DNA of 64,000 nt from Botryosphaeria dothidea (Eukaryota > Ascomycota > Dothideomycetes > Botryosphaeriales > Botryosphaeriaceae). The translations under genes and the position numbers were made by a program. Positions 54,305-64,000 of this stretch are shown piece after piece. Each line of letters opens with the position of its first letter. The first letter of the stretch is position 1. Below the pieces are notes generated by a model, which searched no databases, had not been told where the DNA came from, and was given only the letters and a program-made list of their open reading frames with translations. The DNA lies in the NCBI GenBank assembly GCA_011503125.2, contig WWBZ02000040.1, positions 2,170,001-2,234,000 of the forward strand. The letters are read 5' to 3'.

Positions 54305-57300
54305 ATGGCTCATCTCCTGCGCGGAAAGCAGGCGGGCATCCAGAACGATCTCTCCGCCGGCCTTGGCCCAGACCTGTTCGTGATCGATGACGTGCGCCGC
54401 CCTCGTTCGATTGGTACCTGCATGCCTAACTAACGCCTTACGCAGATCCGCCGTTATGGAATCAACTCTCAAGTCTCCAAAATCGCATACGACCCCGTAC
54501 AGTCGCTGCTCGCCGTCGGAACGAAGGATACACAATTTGGCCGCGGCCAGATTTATGTCTTTGGTGAAGGCCGCGTGAGCGTTGTTTTCCAGCTGCCCAC
54601 CAAAGCGTCTGTCCTGCAGCTCCAGTTCTGCGCCGACAAGCTCGTCTGCCTCGACTCCAAACATGACCTATCCATCTTCTCTCTTGAGACGAAGAAGCTC
54701 ATCCGATCCTACTCGCCGCCAGGCACTGTGACCGCCTTGCATACCGATCCAACCCTTGATTATGCCATGCTGGGAATGCAAAATGGTAGGTCGCGCTCAA
54801 CAAAAGAGCCATACAGAGCACTTACGGTATCTTAGGCGACGTCCTTGCATACGACCTCGACCGCGAATACCTTGCGCCTTTCAGAATACCGTACTTCTGG
54901 AAGGAATTCGACACTCGTGCTCGCATCTCCCCCGTGGTCACGCTATCCTTTCACCCTCGCGACATCGGCAAGTTGTTGATTGGATATAATGATGGAGCGG
55001 TCGTATACTCGTTCAAGCAGAACGCACCTCAAAAATTCTTCCACTACCATCTGCCCCGGGGTGCACCTGGTGGAGACTCCGATCCCAGCTCCGTCAACAT
55101 GGCAAGGAGCCCCAGATTGACGCAGGCTGTTTGGCATCCTACCGGAACCTTCATTTTGACGGGACACGAAGATAGTAGTCTTGTTATTTGGGACCCAAAA
55201 GATGGCAAAGATCCTAAGGAAAGCCGCATCATCATGGCAAGGACTCTACATGATACGAACGTCCACCTGCCAGGTGGTGGTGCTACCACTGTTGGTGCCA
55301 CTCCGGAAACCTTTGCTATGAAGGAACCAATTTTCCGGATTGCTTGGTGTGCAAACCAAGATCCAGATGACACTGGTATCCTTGTCGCTGGAGGTGCTCC
55401 CACCAATTTGCCCACCAAAGGCCTGTCCTTCTTCGAACTCGGTCGAACTCCCGTCTATCAGACCTCGTCATGGCAAATTCTCTCCGAACATTTCGAAAAC
55501 CCCAAACGTCAACGTGTCCTCCCTACGCCTCCTAACGCTGAAGTGATTGATTTTTGTTTGATACCCCGCAGCTCGCCGCACTTTTCAGGCGCGCAAGACC
55601 CGATTGCCGTTCTTGCTTTGCTTTCTTCTGGAGAGATTATTACCTTGAGCTTCCCCAGTGGCTTGCCTATTACACCGACGAACCAGCTTCATCCTTCGTT
55701 GACCTTCGTCCATCCCTTCGTCAGTAACTTTTCACTTGCCCCTGTTGACCGCACAAGATGGTTGGGCATGACCGAAAATCGTGAGCATGGGCCTGCCATC
55801 CTCAAAGGAGGTGTGGCGGCGAAGCATCCTCTCAAACGATTTGAACACCGAAACCTTGTTCAGACCGCTCATGCAGATGGAACCATCAGGCTGTGGGATG
55901 CGGGCCATGGCGACGAGATTGAGAATGAGGCCGCGCTACAGGCTGACTGCGCTCGCGCCGTCGGCAGGCACGAAGGCATTGAAATTTCAAAGCTCTCATT
56001 GGCCGGCGCGACCGGTGAGCTGGCTGCTGGTCTCCGCAGCGGTGAAGTCATTGTCTTCCGTTGGGGCACGAATCCGAAGGTCGGCATAGAGCCAACACCG
56101 CCAGAACCGAATACACCAAAAGCACTCACCAACATCGTTTCTCGTCGAGATCCAGCCCTTAAGGAGGGTCTTCTTCCATTCACTCTCCTCGACGCACAGA
56201 ATGGTCCTGTTACCGCGCTCAAGCTGGCCGATATTGGTTTTGTGGCTGCTGGCTTTGAAGGTGGAAGCCTGGCTGTTATTGACCTGCGAGGTCCGGCCCT
56301 CATTTATCAAGCCGAGCTCCAAGATTTTATCAAGCACGACAAGCGGTCCAGCTTCCGTAGGAGCAGCAGCACAGCGGCCACGCCGAAGCCAGAATATCCC
56401 ACCGCCGTAGAGTTCAGCGTAAGTTGAGACCGTACCTTTCCGTTGACATAGACTAATATTTCCAGGTCATGACTCTTGAAGGAGATGAGTTCTCGAGCGC
56501 GTTACTTCACGTCGGTACTAACCTCGGCCATCTCGCCACCTTCAAGATGCTGCCAGATGCCAACGGCCGTTATAAGGCGGAGTTTGTCGGTGCAGTCAAG
56601 TTGGATGACAAGGTCGTTCGTATCGCACCCATCTCTGCGGATTCTGGCGCACCTGCACTGGCTACTCAGCGGGCCTTTGCTGGATTGCGCGACGGCTCTA
56701 AGGTCAACGGTGTGCTTGTAGCTGCCACTCAATCTGGTGCCCGCATCTTCAAGCCTGCAACAAGCAAGGGTGCATCCAAGTCTTGGGATGAGTTCCTTTG
56801 CGACAACGCCGCAGTCACCCGGTACGAAGATCAAGGATATGCACTGGTCGGTCTCTTCGGCGACGGTTGCGCCCGTGCCTACAGCATCCCAGCCCTCAAG
56901 GAAATCGGATCCGCCAAGATCTCGCACGTCCTGGACGTCCGCCGCTTCGCCGATGCCATTATCACTTCCTCCGGCGACATCCTAGGCTGGGTTGGCCCCG
57001 CGGAGCTTGCTCTCATCAACGTCTGGGGTCTCGGTAAGTACCTCGTGCACCAGAACGAAGACGCGCTCTTCAACCCCAACATGGCGATCCCCCCTCGGCC
57101 CACGATCAGCAACATGCAGTGGATCAGCGGCTCGCAGCACGTCACTCCCGAAGACATCGACCTGCTCATCGGTGGGCCCGACCGTCCGCCGTCGAAGCGT
57201 GAGATGGAATCCCTACGCTCGGACGAGCGCCAGCGCTATGAGGACGAGCGTGCGGCCAAGAGGTATGCGGCCGAGAGCTCGGCGGCGGGCGCGGCGGCCG

Positions 57301-57503
57301 GCGGTGCTGGAAATGACGAGGGCTATTGGGCGTACTTGCAGAGGCAGATGAACGAGCGGACGGAGAGGTTGAACATCATGGGCGATAACATGGAAAGGCT
57401 GCAGGATAACTCGGCCGGGTTCGCGTCGGATGTGCAGAAGTTTGTGGCGAAGCAGAAGAGGGGGTTCGTCATGGGTGCGGTGAAGAGCAAGTTTGGGTTC
57501 TGA
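54305..57503 (+). CDS. Sro7/Lgl/tomosyn-family exocytosis protein
   Basis: Exons 54305-54391, 54446-54785, 54836-56418 and 56466-57503; introns of 54, 50 and 47 nt; 1015 residues. Family members (yeast Sro7/Sro77, animal Lgl and tomosyn) are double beta-propellers that bind the t-SNARE Sec9 and the Rab Sec4 to promote polarised exocytosis. Exon 1 encodes MAHLLRGKQAGIQNDLSAGL. WD-like units include SKIAYDPVQSLLAVGTKDTQ, KLVCLDSKHDLSIFSLETKK, VTLSFHPRDIGKLLIGYNDG, AVWHPTGTFILTGHEDSSLV and LVQTAHADGTIRLWDAGHGD. The Lgl C-terminal region begins near the last intron (TLEGDEFSSALLHVGTNLGH, RFADAIITSSGDILGWVGPA). The end is helical and coiled-coil-like, tomosyn/Sro7 tail-like (RQMNERTERLNIMGDNMERL, VQKFVAKQKRGFVMGAVKSK). 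Length and layout match filamentous-fungal members. Confidence 0.93.
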
Positions 57504-59465
57504 GATGACTTTGATACTCCCTTTTATCTTGATCCTTTTCTTCCTTCCCCTGCGACTGGGATCTCTTGCTCATGGTGCTTTCGGGTTCAGGAAATTATGA
57601 GACTGAGGGATTGGTTCTCAGCGCTTTTGGCGTCGGATTGGGCGCGTGAATATTATCGATTTGATGATTATGACTGCAAAGGTTTTCTTTCTCCTGTGCC
57701 AACAGTAAGTCAGAAACACATGTCAAAACCTCGGATTTATGTGAATGCTCGGAAAAAAAATGATGGAACTATGCGTGAATTAATATATCCTTGCCGCTCA
57801 AATAAATGCTTTATGTATGATTTCTTCCCTTTTCGCCATTTTCGGCGTCGGATCGCAGCATAGCTCTGTTGACATGACACAATCCCTTGCTGGATTCCCG
57901 GATATTTAAGATAGAGTCAACCCCTGGGAAACGACTGTACCTTCCTGTTGGCTTGATTTGTGGTACAAGATATGAAAACGGTTACTTTGGGCTCTGCCGG
58001 CCTGTTCAGCAGTGAGAGATGTACCCAATGACTACCCTCAGTTGAGAAATATTTGCGCATGTACGGATGTGCTGTACTGCAGGAGGTCTATGAGCAAGGT
58101 CTAGTGGTGTGCATCTTCATCAAGGGATGCTGATGGAAAGCTTCCATGACTTGACGTGCTGTAAATGCTGGCCCGTTCGTATGTTACCTGGAAACGCTCC
58201 CCAGATGTACGCGTGGCGGGCCAGAACGCAAAGGCAGTCTTTCCTTGATACTCCTTTAGGCTCCGCCAGAGCCAGCTTGTGTCTAGATTAGGGAGTGTAC
58301 GATCCGGACTCAGCGCTGTGATTATAAGTGTGGAAACTGCACTGTGTGGGGCCAACGCGCTTGCTCACTCGATCAGTGGTCCGCTGTTGCGTGCGTCACG
58401 TTCCGAACGAGAAGTGTTAGTACGGGTTGCGGTATCTGCTGCGGTAGAGTCACGAGAAACTCTTTTAAGGGCGCTCTGGAAGGCTTTAATGCGACTTGTA
58501 GCATTGGTTTGATCTCGGCAGTGTAATAAAAATCAGTTCATAGGCGAGATTCTGGAGTGTCAGCTCACTCGTGGCTCCCACTCCCACGAACCAAATTCAC
58601 TTGCTCTTGGTGTGTCAAAGCTTCCGAAAGATGGAGGAGATTCAGCATCATTTGGTAGTGAGGTCTTTTCAACATTTCAAGATTACCATGGAAACCTTGT
58701 ATTTCATTGTGTGAAGTTTGATCTTGTGATGTTGGCGAAACATTCATGTTTTACTCCGCTACGGTATGTTGGCTATGACAATCCCAGACGCGACCGGAAG
58801 TAGCGGCAATGCTGCGACGTTGTCTCGCTGGTTACTCCAGACAATTGATGCGGAGGATGTAATAGTTTTGGAATTGAATGTGCGAGGACTGTGTATATAC
58901 TGGAATCTGTTTGCGGGCCGAGCCATTTTGCTTTTCCATTATTCAATACACCTTCGGAATATACATACAAGATTGGAGACAGGACGGATCGAAGATCCGA
59001 TTGCCCATCAATCACTTCACATCGCTCTTCAATAATGACCTCATGATCTAAACAAAGAAGTCGTTATGGGGCGATATTATCTCCGCTCGACGTGATTCCA
59101 CAGGTCTCGTGCGAGCAAGGATGGGTGTGAAGCGTGTGAGATACGGGCAGAGCTTTGAGCGAAACGACTATCACAAAAAGCGGCCCGCCCCCTGCAACGA
59201 AACACAAAGAAGCTTAGTCTGAAGCTTCAATACGAGCCTCCTCGTTCTTTCCCCGCTCCACTACTCTGCGATCGGTTCTATTTCCGAATTGACCTTCCAA
59301 GATAAGGTGACGGTCTTCGTATTTGAACCACCCATTTTACGAAGTTGGTGGACGTCTCCGCTGTTTTGAGGAATATATATCGCGCGATGGACGACATATC
59401 GAGGTTGCATTGGAACCGTGACCTTTGGTATTGCTTGGATTATTTTTGTGTTGTAAAGAAGATTC
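57504..59465. other. Gene-poor interval
   Basis: About 2.0 kb after the Sro7-like gene. It is AT-richer than the flanking genes. Several short frames occur but none shows splice, domain or signal support. No repeats recognised. Confidence 0.4.
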
Positions 59466-61121
59466 ATGATGTTTTTGCAAAGACTCGTTTCCAGTGTTTT
59501 CGTCGGCCAACTCATCTCCGATATAGCTTTCGCGGTGCCAACAGCCCGCCAAAGCGGAAAAGTCGGCGTACTCGATATCGTCATCCCACCGAACAGAAAT
59601 GACGACCAGTATTACATCGTGCGTCCAATAAATGATTTGATACAGTGGCCGAAAATAGGGTTGACAGCTTTCTGTAGTCGTATATCAATTTCGAGGACCA
59701 AACCATTCCCGTTTTCCTCGACACGGGATCTGGAGATCTTTTCATTGGGTCCAACCAATGCAACACCACCGATCCACAGAGTGGATGCTATCTCAGCACG
59801 ATTTATGAACTTGATGTACGTGCAAGCTTACCGGTCTCTGCAGAAATCACACGAAGCTGATGCGCGAACGCAGAACAACACCGTGATCGTTCCCAATGAG
59901 ACTTTCGGGACAGTCGTAGGCGTCGGCGGTGTCAATGGGAACCAATCCATCATGAGCGTTGATTTCGGAGGCGTGGAAATTGGCGACCTGGCAGTCCGTA
60001 AGTGTCGAATCGTCTCTTTGGCCTCCTTACCAGGATCCCCAGCTTCAGCAAGCGTAAAGTCATGGTATTTGGCGCCCGTTTCATGCGTGCAAAGAACCCC
60101 AGATCGATACTTCATCTTATTGCCTGCAGCTAGCTGGTAATGACCAGTACTGACAGCTTCTTCCAGCTCTCATCTACTATGCATCCGTGGGCGAATTCCA
60201 AAACGGTAGTTTTGGAGGCATCTTCGGCATGTCTCCACGCAACGTCTCCCGCAACTACTATTTCTTCAGCCGCCTTCCTGCAGTGGAGGCCATGATCTCG
60301 GAAGGTCTTCTTGAAAAGCCTGTCTTCTCGTTCACCGCGCCCCGTCTTGGAGATCCAGATTCGCCAAGCGCCGGCAAGTTGACCTTCGGCGCCATTGAGG
60401 AAGTCGAAACCTCGGGAGAAATAACTTACAACGACATCATTGACACCCCGAAGTAAGTTCCCATTACGACATGAGTTGGGAAAATACTGACCTCGGATCC
60501 TCCCAGCTATGGGCTCGAAGGATACCCCCTCGCGCCGCAATCGTGGACCCTGGAGCTCGAAGGCGTACGCCTCAACGGTGCCGAGATCAACCTTACGCAG
60601 GGTTGTAAGTCCACCCCTCGTTTGCAACTCTTCCCGGACTCCGCGCTGACCTTGCCTCTCCAGCCCTCGACGCCGACGGCCGCTACATCTCCCTCATCGA
60701 CAGCGGCGCGCAGACCATCCTGCTCCGCCCGCAAGACTTCGACGCGCTCGCCCCGCTCTTCAACGGGCCCACCACCTTCCAGTCGGGCTTCGCCGTCTAC
60801 TTCGACTGCGCGATCCCGCAGCTGCTCGAGCTCAAGTACCACGGCGAGTGGTTCGCCGTCGATCCGCTCGACCTGATCATCCCGAGCGACCACGGCAGCG
60901 TGAACGGCACCGAGATGTGCAAGGCCGCGCTGGGGTCGTGGTCGCGGACGTTTGCGGATTCGATTCTGGGCGTGCCGTTTATGCGGAACGTGGTGAGCGT
61001 GTTTGACTATGTGACGGAGGATCTGTATGCGGTGAAGCCGCGGGTGGGGCTGGGGAGGTTGACGGATGCGGAAAAGGCGGTGGCGAGGTATGCGGATGTT
61101 TACAAGGGGAGGTTGTTGTGA
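59466..61121 (+). CDS. Secreted aspartic protease (pepsin family A1)
   Basis: Exons 59466-59618, 59678-59815, 59874-59997, 60167-60452, 60507-60604 and 60664-61121; introns of 59, 58, 169, 54 and 59 nt, all keeping frame; 418 residues. The signal peptide is LVSSVFVGQLISDIAFA, with cleavage near AFA-VP. Splicing restores YYISYINFEDQTIPVFLDTG, containing the first catalytic motif DTGSGD. The substrate flap region reads SVGEFQNGSFGGIFGMSP. The second catalytic motif is LIDSGAQTILL in exon 6; DSGA instead of DTGT or DSGT is tolerated in the family. Other marks: CNTTDPQSGC (a disulfide loop) and FDCAIPQ. The propeptide appears short, under 25 residues. N-glycosylation sequons (NTT, NQS, NGS, NVS) fit secretion. 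There is no GPI-like hydrophobic tail, so it is probably extracellular rather than a wall-anchored yapsin. Confidence 0.88.
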
Positions 61122-62108
61122 GGTGGGGATCCTTGGGGGGCTGTTTTGATGCGAGTACAGCGGAGATGCAATGGCTGGCGGTACTGTGCATCGATGCTGT
61201 CCACGAATTTGTCAGTTATTGAGGATCGGTGGGGTAGCTCGCAAACCTGAAGGTCCATCAGACGCTGCGATGGTATGCAGAGAGCAATGTTCAGGTGCCT
61301 TCCGTTGGATATCTTCCAGATCCTCGTTGCCGAAAGCGGAAAGTGGGATTAGAGAATAGCAGAGCCTCGATCAGGCTGAGAATAATACCCACGCGGGAGC
61401 CTGCGAGAAAGGGAAATTTGGCAAGAGGCTCGGCCTGTGAGTTCTCCCGGATATAAGCGGAAGCGGAGGAACGTTGTGGCTGGTGTCGCTTTTGCAGTCC
61501 GGAATCATCAGTATCCGTCGTTGTGCAAGGGTTGTGCCGTGTCTATGCTTAGTTTTGCGGGAGCCATGCCAGCCGTTGTCCGACTTGTGCAGAAGACCCT
61601 AGACGTGCTTAGGTTCTGGGGGCTGAATTTCATTGTCCCGGGATCGAGGTCACACTGCGCAATATCTCCGTCGGCGGGAGCTCTCAGAATCGAACCGAGA
61701 AGCTGACCAGATGATACTCCGACGGCCGCGATGCCTGCATATTCGACTCACTTCGATCGGCATCTCGGCCGCTGATTCGCCGCTTTCGCTTCGACTTCGG
61801 ATTGGCGTACAATTCCTTCCTGATTCCCTCGTGAGAGCAGGCCATTTGGGCAGTCAGCGAAAAGGGATCGAGTGAAAAAGAGCATTTCAGCCTTGCCGGA
61901 TATTTCACAATCGCTCCCGCACCATGTGTGACAATGGACGTATCGAGAGTGTTCATCTTAAGTACAAATATGCTGGTCGCTCGGAGCTGCATCTCCTGAA
62001 ATTTCAAAAATCACAGAAGACCCTTCTATTGTCAATGCAGAGTTTTAAATCTCAGTCAGGTCTGCTCACTTTTTCCAGCAAAAGTTTCACGAAATTCTTG
62101 AACATACC
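61122..62108. other. Intergenic
   Basis: About 990 bases between the protease and copy 4 of the small membrane family. No gene is supported. Confidence 0.4.
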
Positions 62109-62579
62109 ATGGCTTGCAGTGCAGCGAGTACGGCGAAGAATGGTATGCGACCCATCCGCTGCATCTTTAGTTATTTAGCTAACGGTTCAAGGCACTGCTT
62201 GTCCTGGTACTGAGAGCGGCAGTAATTCCCGGTTGTCCGCCGAAGCCATCACGGGAATTGTTGCTGTAGTAATCATGGTTCTCATTCCGTGCTTGGCGTT
62301 TGCAAAACGACATTATTTGAGAAGCATACCGGAAAGGGTCCTCGGACCATGGATGAGTTGGTCATACCGCCGTGAAAGTATGTCTGTTCAATATCTTCAA
62401 GTACCTCTCAGACCGGATGCTGACGGCATGGACCTCTAGTCCCACAGCAGCAAGACGTCCTCCCGTTCTGGGCAACGCCTACCTTTTCATACGATTCGCC
62501 GTTTGTGCTAGGCCAGGTGGAGAAGTATGAATGGAGTGGGGCAATGCAATTCCGACAACCGCTCGGTCAATACAGATAA
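62109..62579 (+). CDS. SPF-x9-W small membrane protein, copy 4
   Basis: Exons 62109-62142, 62192-62377 and 62440-62579; introns of 49 and 62 nt, both phase 1; 119 residues, no internal stop. The ATG has a good context (ACCATGGCT). N-terminus MACSAASTAKN, then after the first intron a Ser/Gly-rich stretch (CPGTESGSNSRL). The membrane helix is SAEAITGIVAVVIMVLIPCL, followed by AFAKRHYLRS and a basic/aromatic loop (WMSWSYRRE). The third exon starts IPQQQDVLPFW and includes DSPFVLGQVEKYEWSGAMQF, which keeps the exact S-P-F-x9-W spacing of copies 1 and 3. It lies 24 kb from the other copies. Its two phase-1 introns match copy 1, supporting descent from one gene. Function unknown; a single-pass membrane protein is predicted. 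Confidence 0.6.
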
Positions 62580-64000
62580 TAAAAACCAACGACTTGTCGA
62601 CTAAATTGTGCTCTAAGTCTTTGAAAATCAGACAGTGGGCAAGTATTGGTAGACAGCTGACCCAAGGAGCTACGGGAAAGGTCATTTGACGAAGTCGCAT
62701 AGCTCACCATTCCCAATGATGATCGACTTTTCCGTCGCAATGTCTTCGGAGCAGACTTTAATTTGTGTGCCTGACGAACGACTGGATAGATTTCGGTGGT
62801 GGGAGTTGGACTATATGTCATCGAAGCGTCGGAAGTTGACTGAGAGTAAAAAGGGTTGATTGAAGCCTGGCTGGACGTAACATGTCCTTTGCACTGGTCG
62901 TTTGGTTGTACGTTCGTCTATGCAGTCAGATGCCTCAATCGCTCGTCGCGCGGTCCAGTTCAGGGGCAGCATATAACCATTCCAAACAAGTCAAAGATGC
63001 GAGCTGTACTTTTTCTCAATCATCCGAAGCCAAGAAGGAATCCCGAGCTTTTTTTGTAATGTACGTTTGTTGCCCCACCTCGAATCACCGGTATCTCGGT
63101 AAAGCCTCGGCCTTTGAACTGGTATGCGAGCCACCAGCCTCGCAATATGGCAGTGAAAACGCTGGGATATACTTTCGAGCAATCTGTAAGACGAGAGTGG
63201 CGTCGGTAGGTGTCTACTCTTCCTCTCGCGTGTCGGGAGCTCACGGGAACGCACCAGTGTGTGGAAGTGTCCTGTCTGTGTTGGGTTAACCGAGCCTGGA
63301 AACGGGACCAGAGCCCAACCAAGGAACCCGAGAGCGGCCGCCGAGCTTGGAGTGACCCACAAAGTTTGAAGCCCGCTCGGACCAAGCAGAGTCTTATAAA
63401 ACTCGGCCTGCCCTCCCTCGAGCTCCTGTTCTCCTTTTTTCCTTAGCTCTCTTTGCCTTTTGGCTTAGATCAAGTGTAGTATCTGTTCTTTTCAGTTTAA
63501 TCTCTGAAACGTCTCTACGGAGACATTCGTGATTAATCTTGTTTTTGGAACCAGGGCAACGGCCGCTGAGCTTGCTCATGTCGCCGCCCACAGTGTCGCC
63601 CGTATTGCACTGCCTCGGGCTGACGCGAACATTACTGCATCTTTTCGTTGAGCTTTCTGCCATGCGCAGGAACTTGAGGAAGGGACTCTTACTTTGACAT
63701 GAAGGATAATGATGACTCGATGCGATGTAGTTAGATGCATGAGCTGGGACATGATGTTGAGTCTGTATAGTAGGAGGCCAGCTGTGGGAGCAGCAGCATC
63801 ATTAGCAGTAGTTATTTATCCTATCTTGCTCCCATCGCTCATTATTCTTACGAAGCCTGCAGTGATGAGTTGCCGTTGCTGTCTGATGCAGCGGCGCGAT
63901 TGCGATGAAACGCGATGCTGCCTGCATCTGTAGGTGGCGAAAACTCTGCGACGAGGCTGGAGAGCAACAACACGAGAGCGGCGAGCGAGACACGGCGGCA
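62580..64000. other. Right-end interval with a promoter-like site but no called gene
   Basis: About 1.4 kb. It contains a TATA box and pyrimidine-rich tract at 63395-63470. The only following ATG frame worth noting is short (about 40 codons from 63579). A gene may begin here and continue beyond the window, or the 5' part may be a long leader. Confidence 0.35.
63395..63400 (+). promoter_or_regulatory. TATA box followed by a C/T-rich start region
   Basis: TATAAA in TCTTATAAAACTC, followed within 20-60 bases by a C/T-rich tract (about 63410-63460), the usual look of a highly expressed fungal promoter. No downstream gene is recognised inside the window. Confidence 0.4.

Noticed and set aside
59816..59843. 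28-nt intron in the aspartic protease gene (GTACGT to CTGCAG)
   Set aside because: Too short for a fungal intron; the acceptor at 59873 gives a 58-nt intron and a better join (ELD-NNTVIVPNET).

Overview
This is nuclear DNA from a filamentous ascomycete (Pezizomycotina). The genes carry short GT-AG introns of about 45-120 nt, often with a CTAAC-like branch point. They encode families typical of that group: a Zn2Cys6 regulator, Atp25, Pex12, an Skt5/Chs4-type Sel1 protein with a CaaX tail, rhodopsin-like seven-helix proteins, a Baeyer-Villiger monooxygenase and a DUF2434-like membrane protein. A Dothideomycete-like host is my guess; nothing here proves the class. All exon borders were read by eye from splice signals, frame and family fit, and none was tested against RNA.

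Layout. From 1 to 7.6 kb: the 5' three quarters of a zinc-cluster transcription factor (minus strand, cut by the left edge), a multipass membrane protein and a DUF4202-like protein. From 8.3 to 9.5 kb: a decayed alpha/beta hydrolase. From 10.6 to 16 kb: a housekeeping block of ESF2 (18S rRNA processing), ATP25 (mitochondrial ATP synthase assembly) and NMD3 (60S export). The ESF2 promoter and the shared ATP25/NMD3 promoter both carry the palindrome TTATCGATAA. From 17.3 to 22 kb: a rhodopsin-domain protein, PEX12 and an unknown repeat-bearing protein. From 22.9 to 26.9 kb: a divergent pair, a cyclase-family gene interrupted by one TAG and an intact Baeyer-Villiger monooxygenase. From 27 to 39 kb: a gene-poor block with a small secreted protein, a second rhodopsin-domain protein and three members of an unfamiliar family of about 120-residue single-pass membrane proteins. 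From 40 to 57.5 kb: an F-box protein, a serine-rich type I membrane protein, an unknown acidic protein, the Skt5/Chs4-like protein, the histone chaperone ASF1 and an Sro7/Lgl-family exocytosis protein. From 57.5 to 64 kb: a secreted aspartic protease and a fourth member of the small membrane family, then sequence without a clear gene.

The most interesting item is the small membrane family at 33.5, 36.0, 38.0 and 62.1 kb. Its members share a Ser/Asn-rich N-terminus, an [S]-x-E-[AS]-I transmembrane start, phase-1 introns and, in three copies, an exactly spaced S-P-F-x9-W motif in the tail. I do not recognise it as a described family. Two copies carry one in-frame stop (TAG or TGA). With the cyclase TAG and the hydrolase TGA this makes a recurring pattern of stops, two of them clearly at conserved Trp codons. 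Pseudogenisation (perhaps RIP) is the likelier reading; A-to-I mRNA recoding is a testable alternative.
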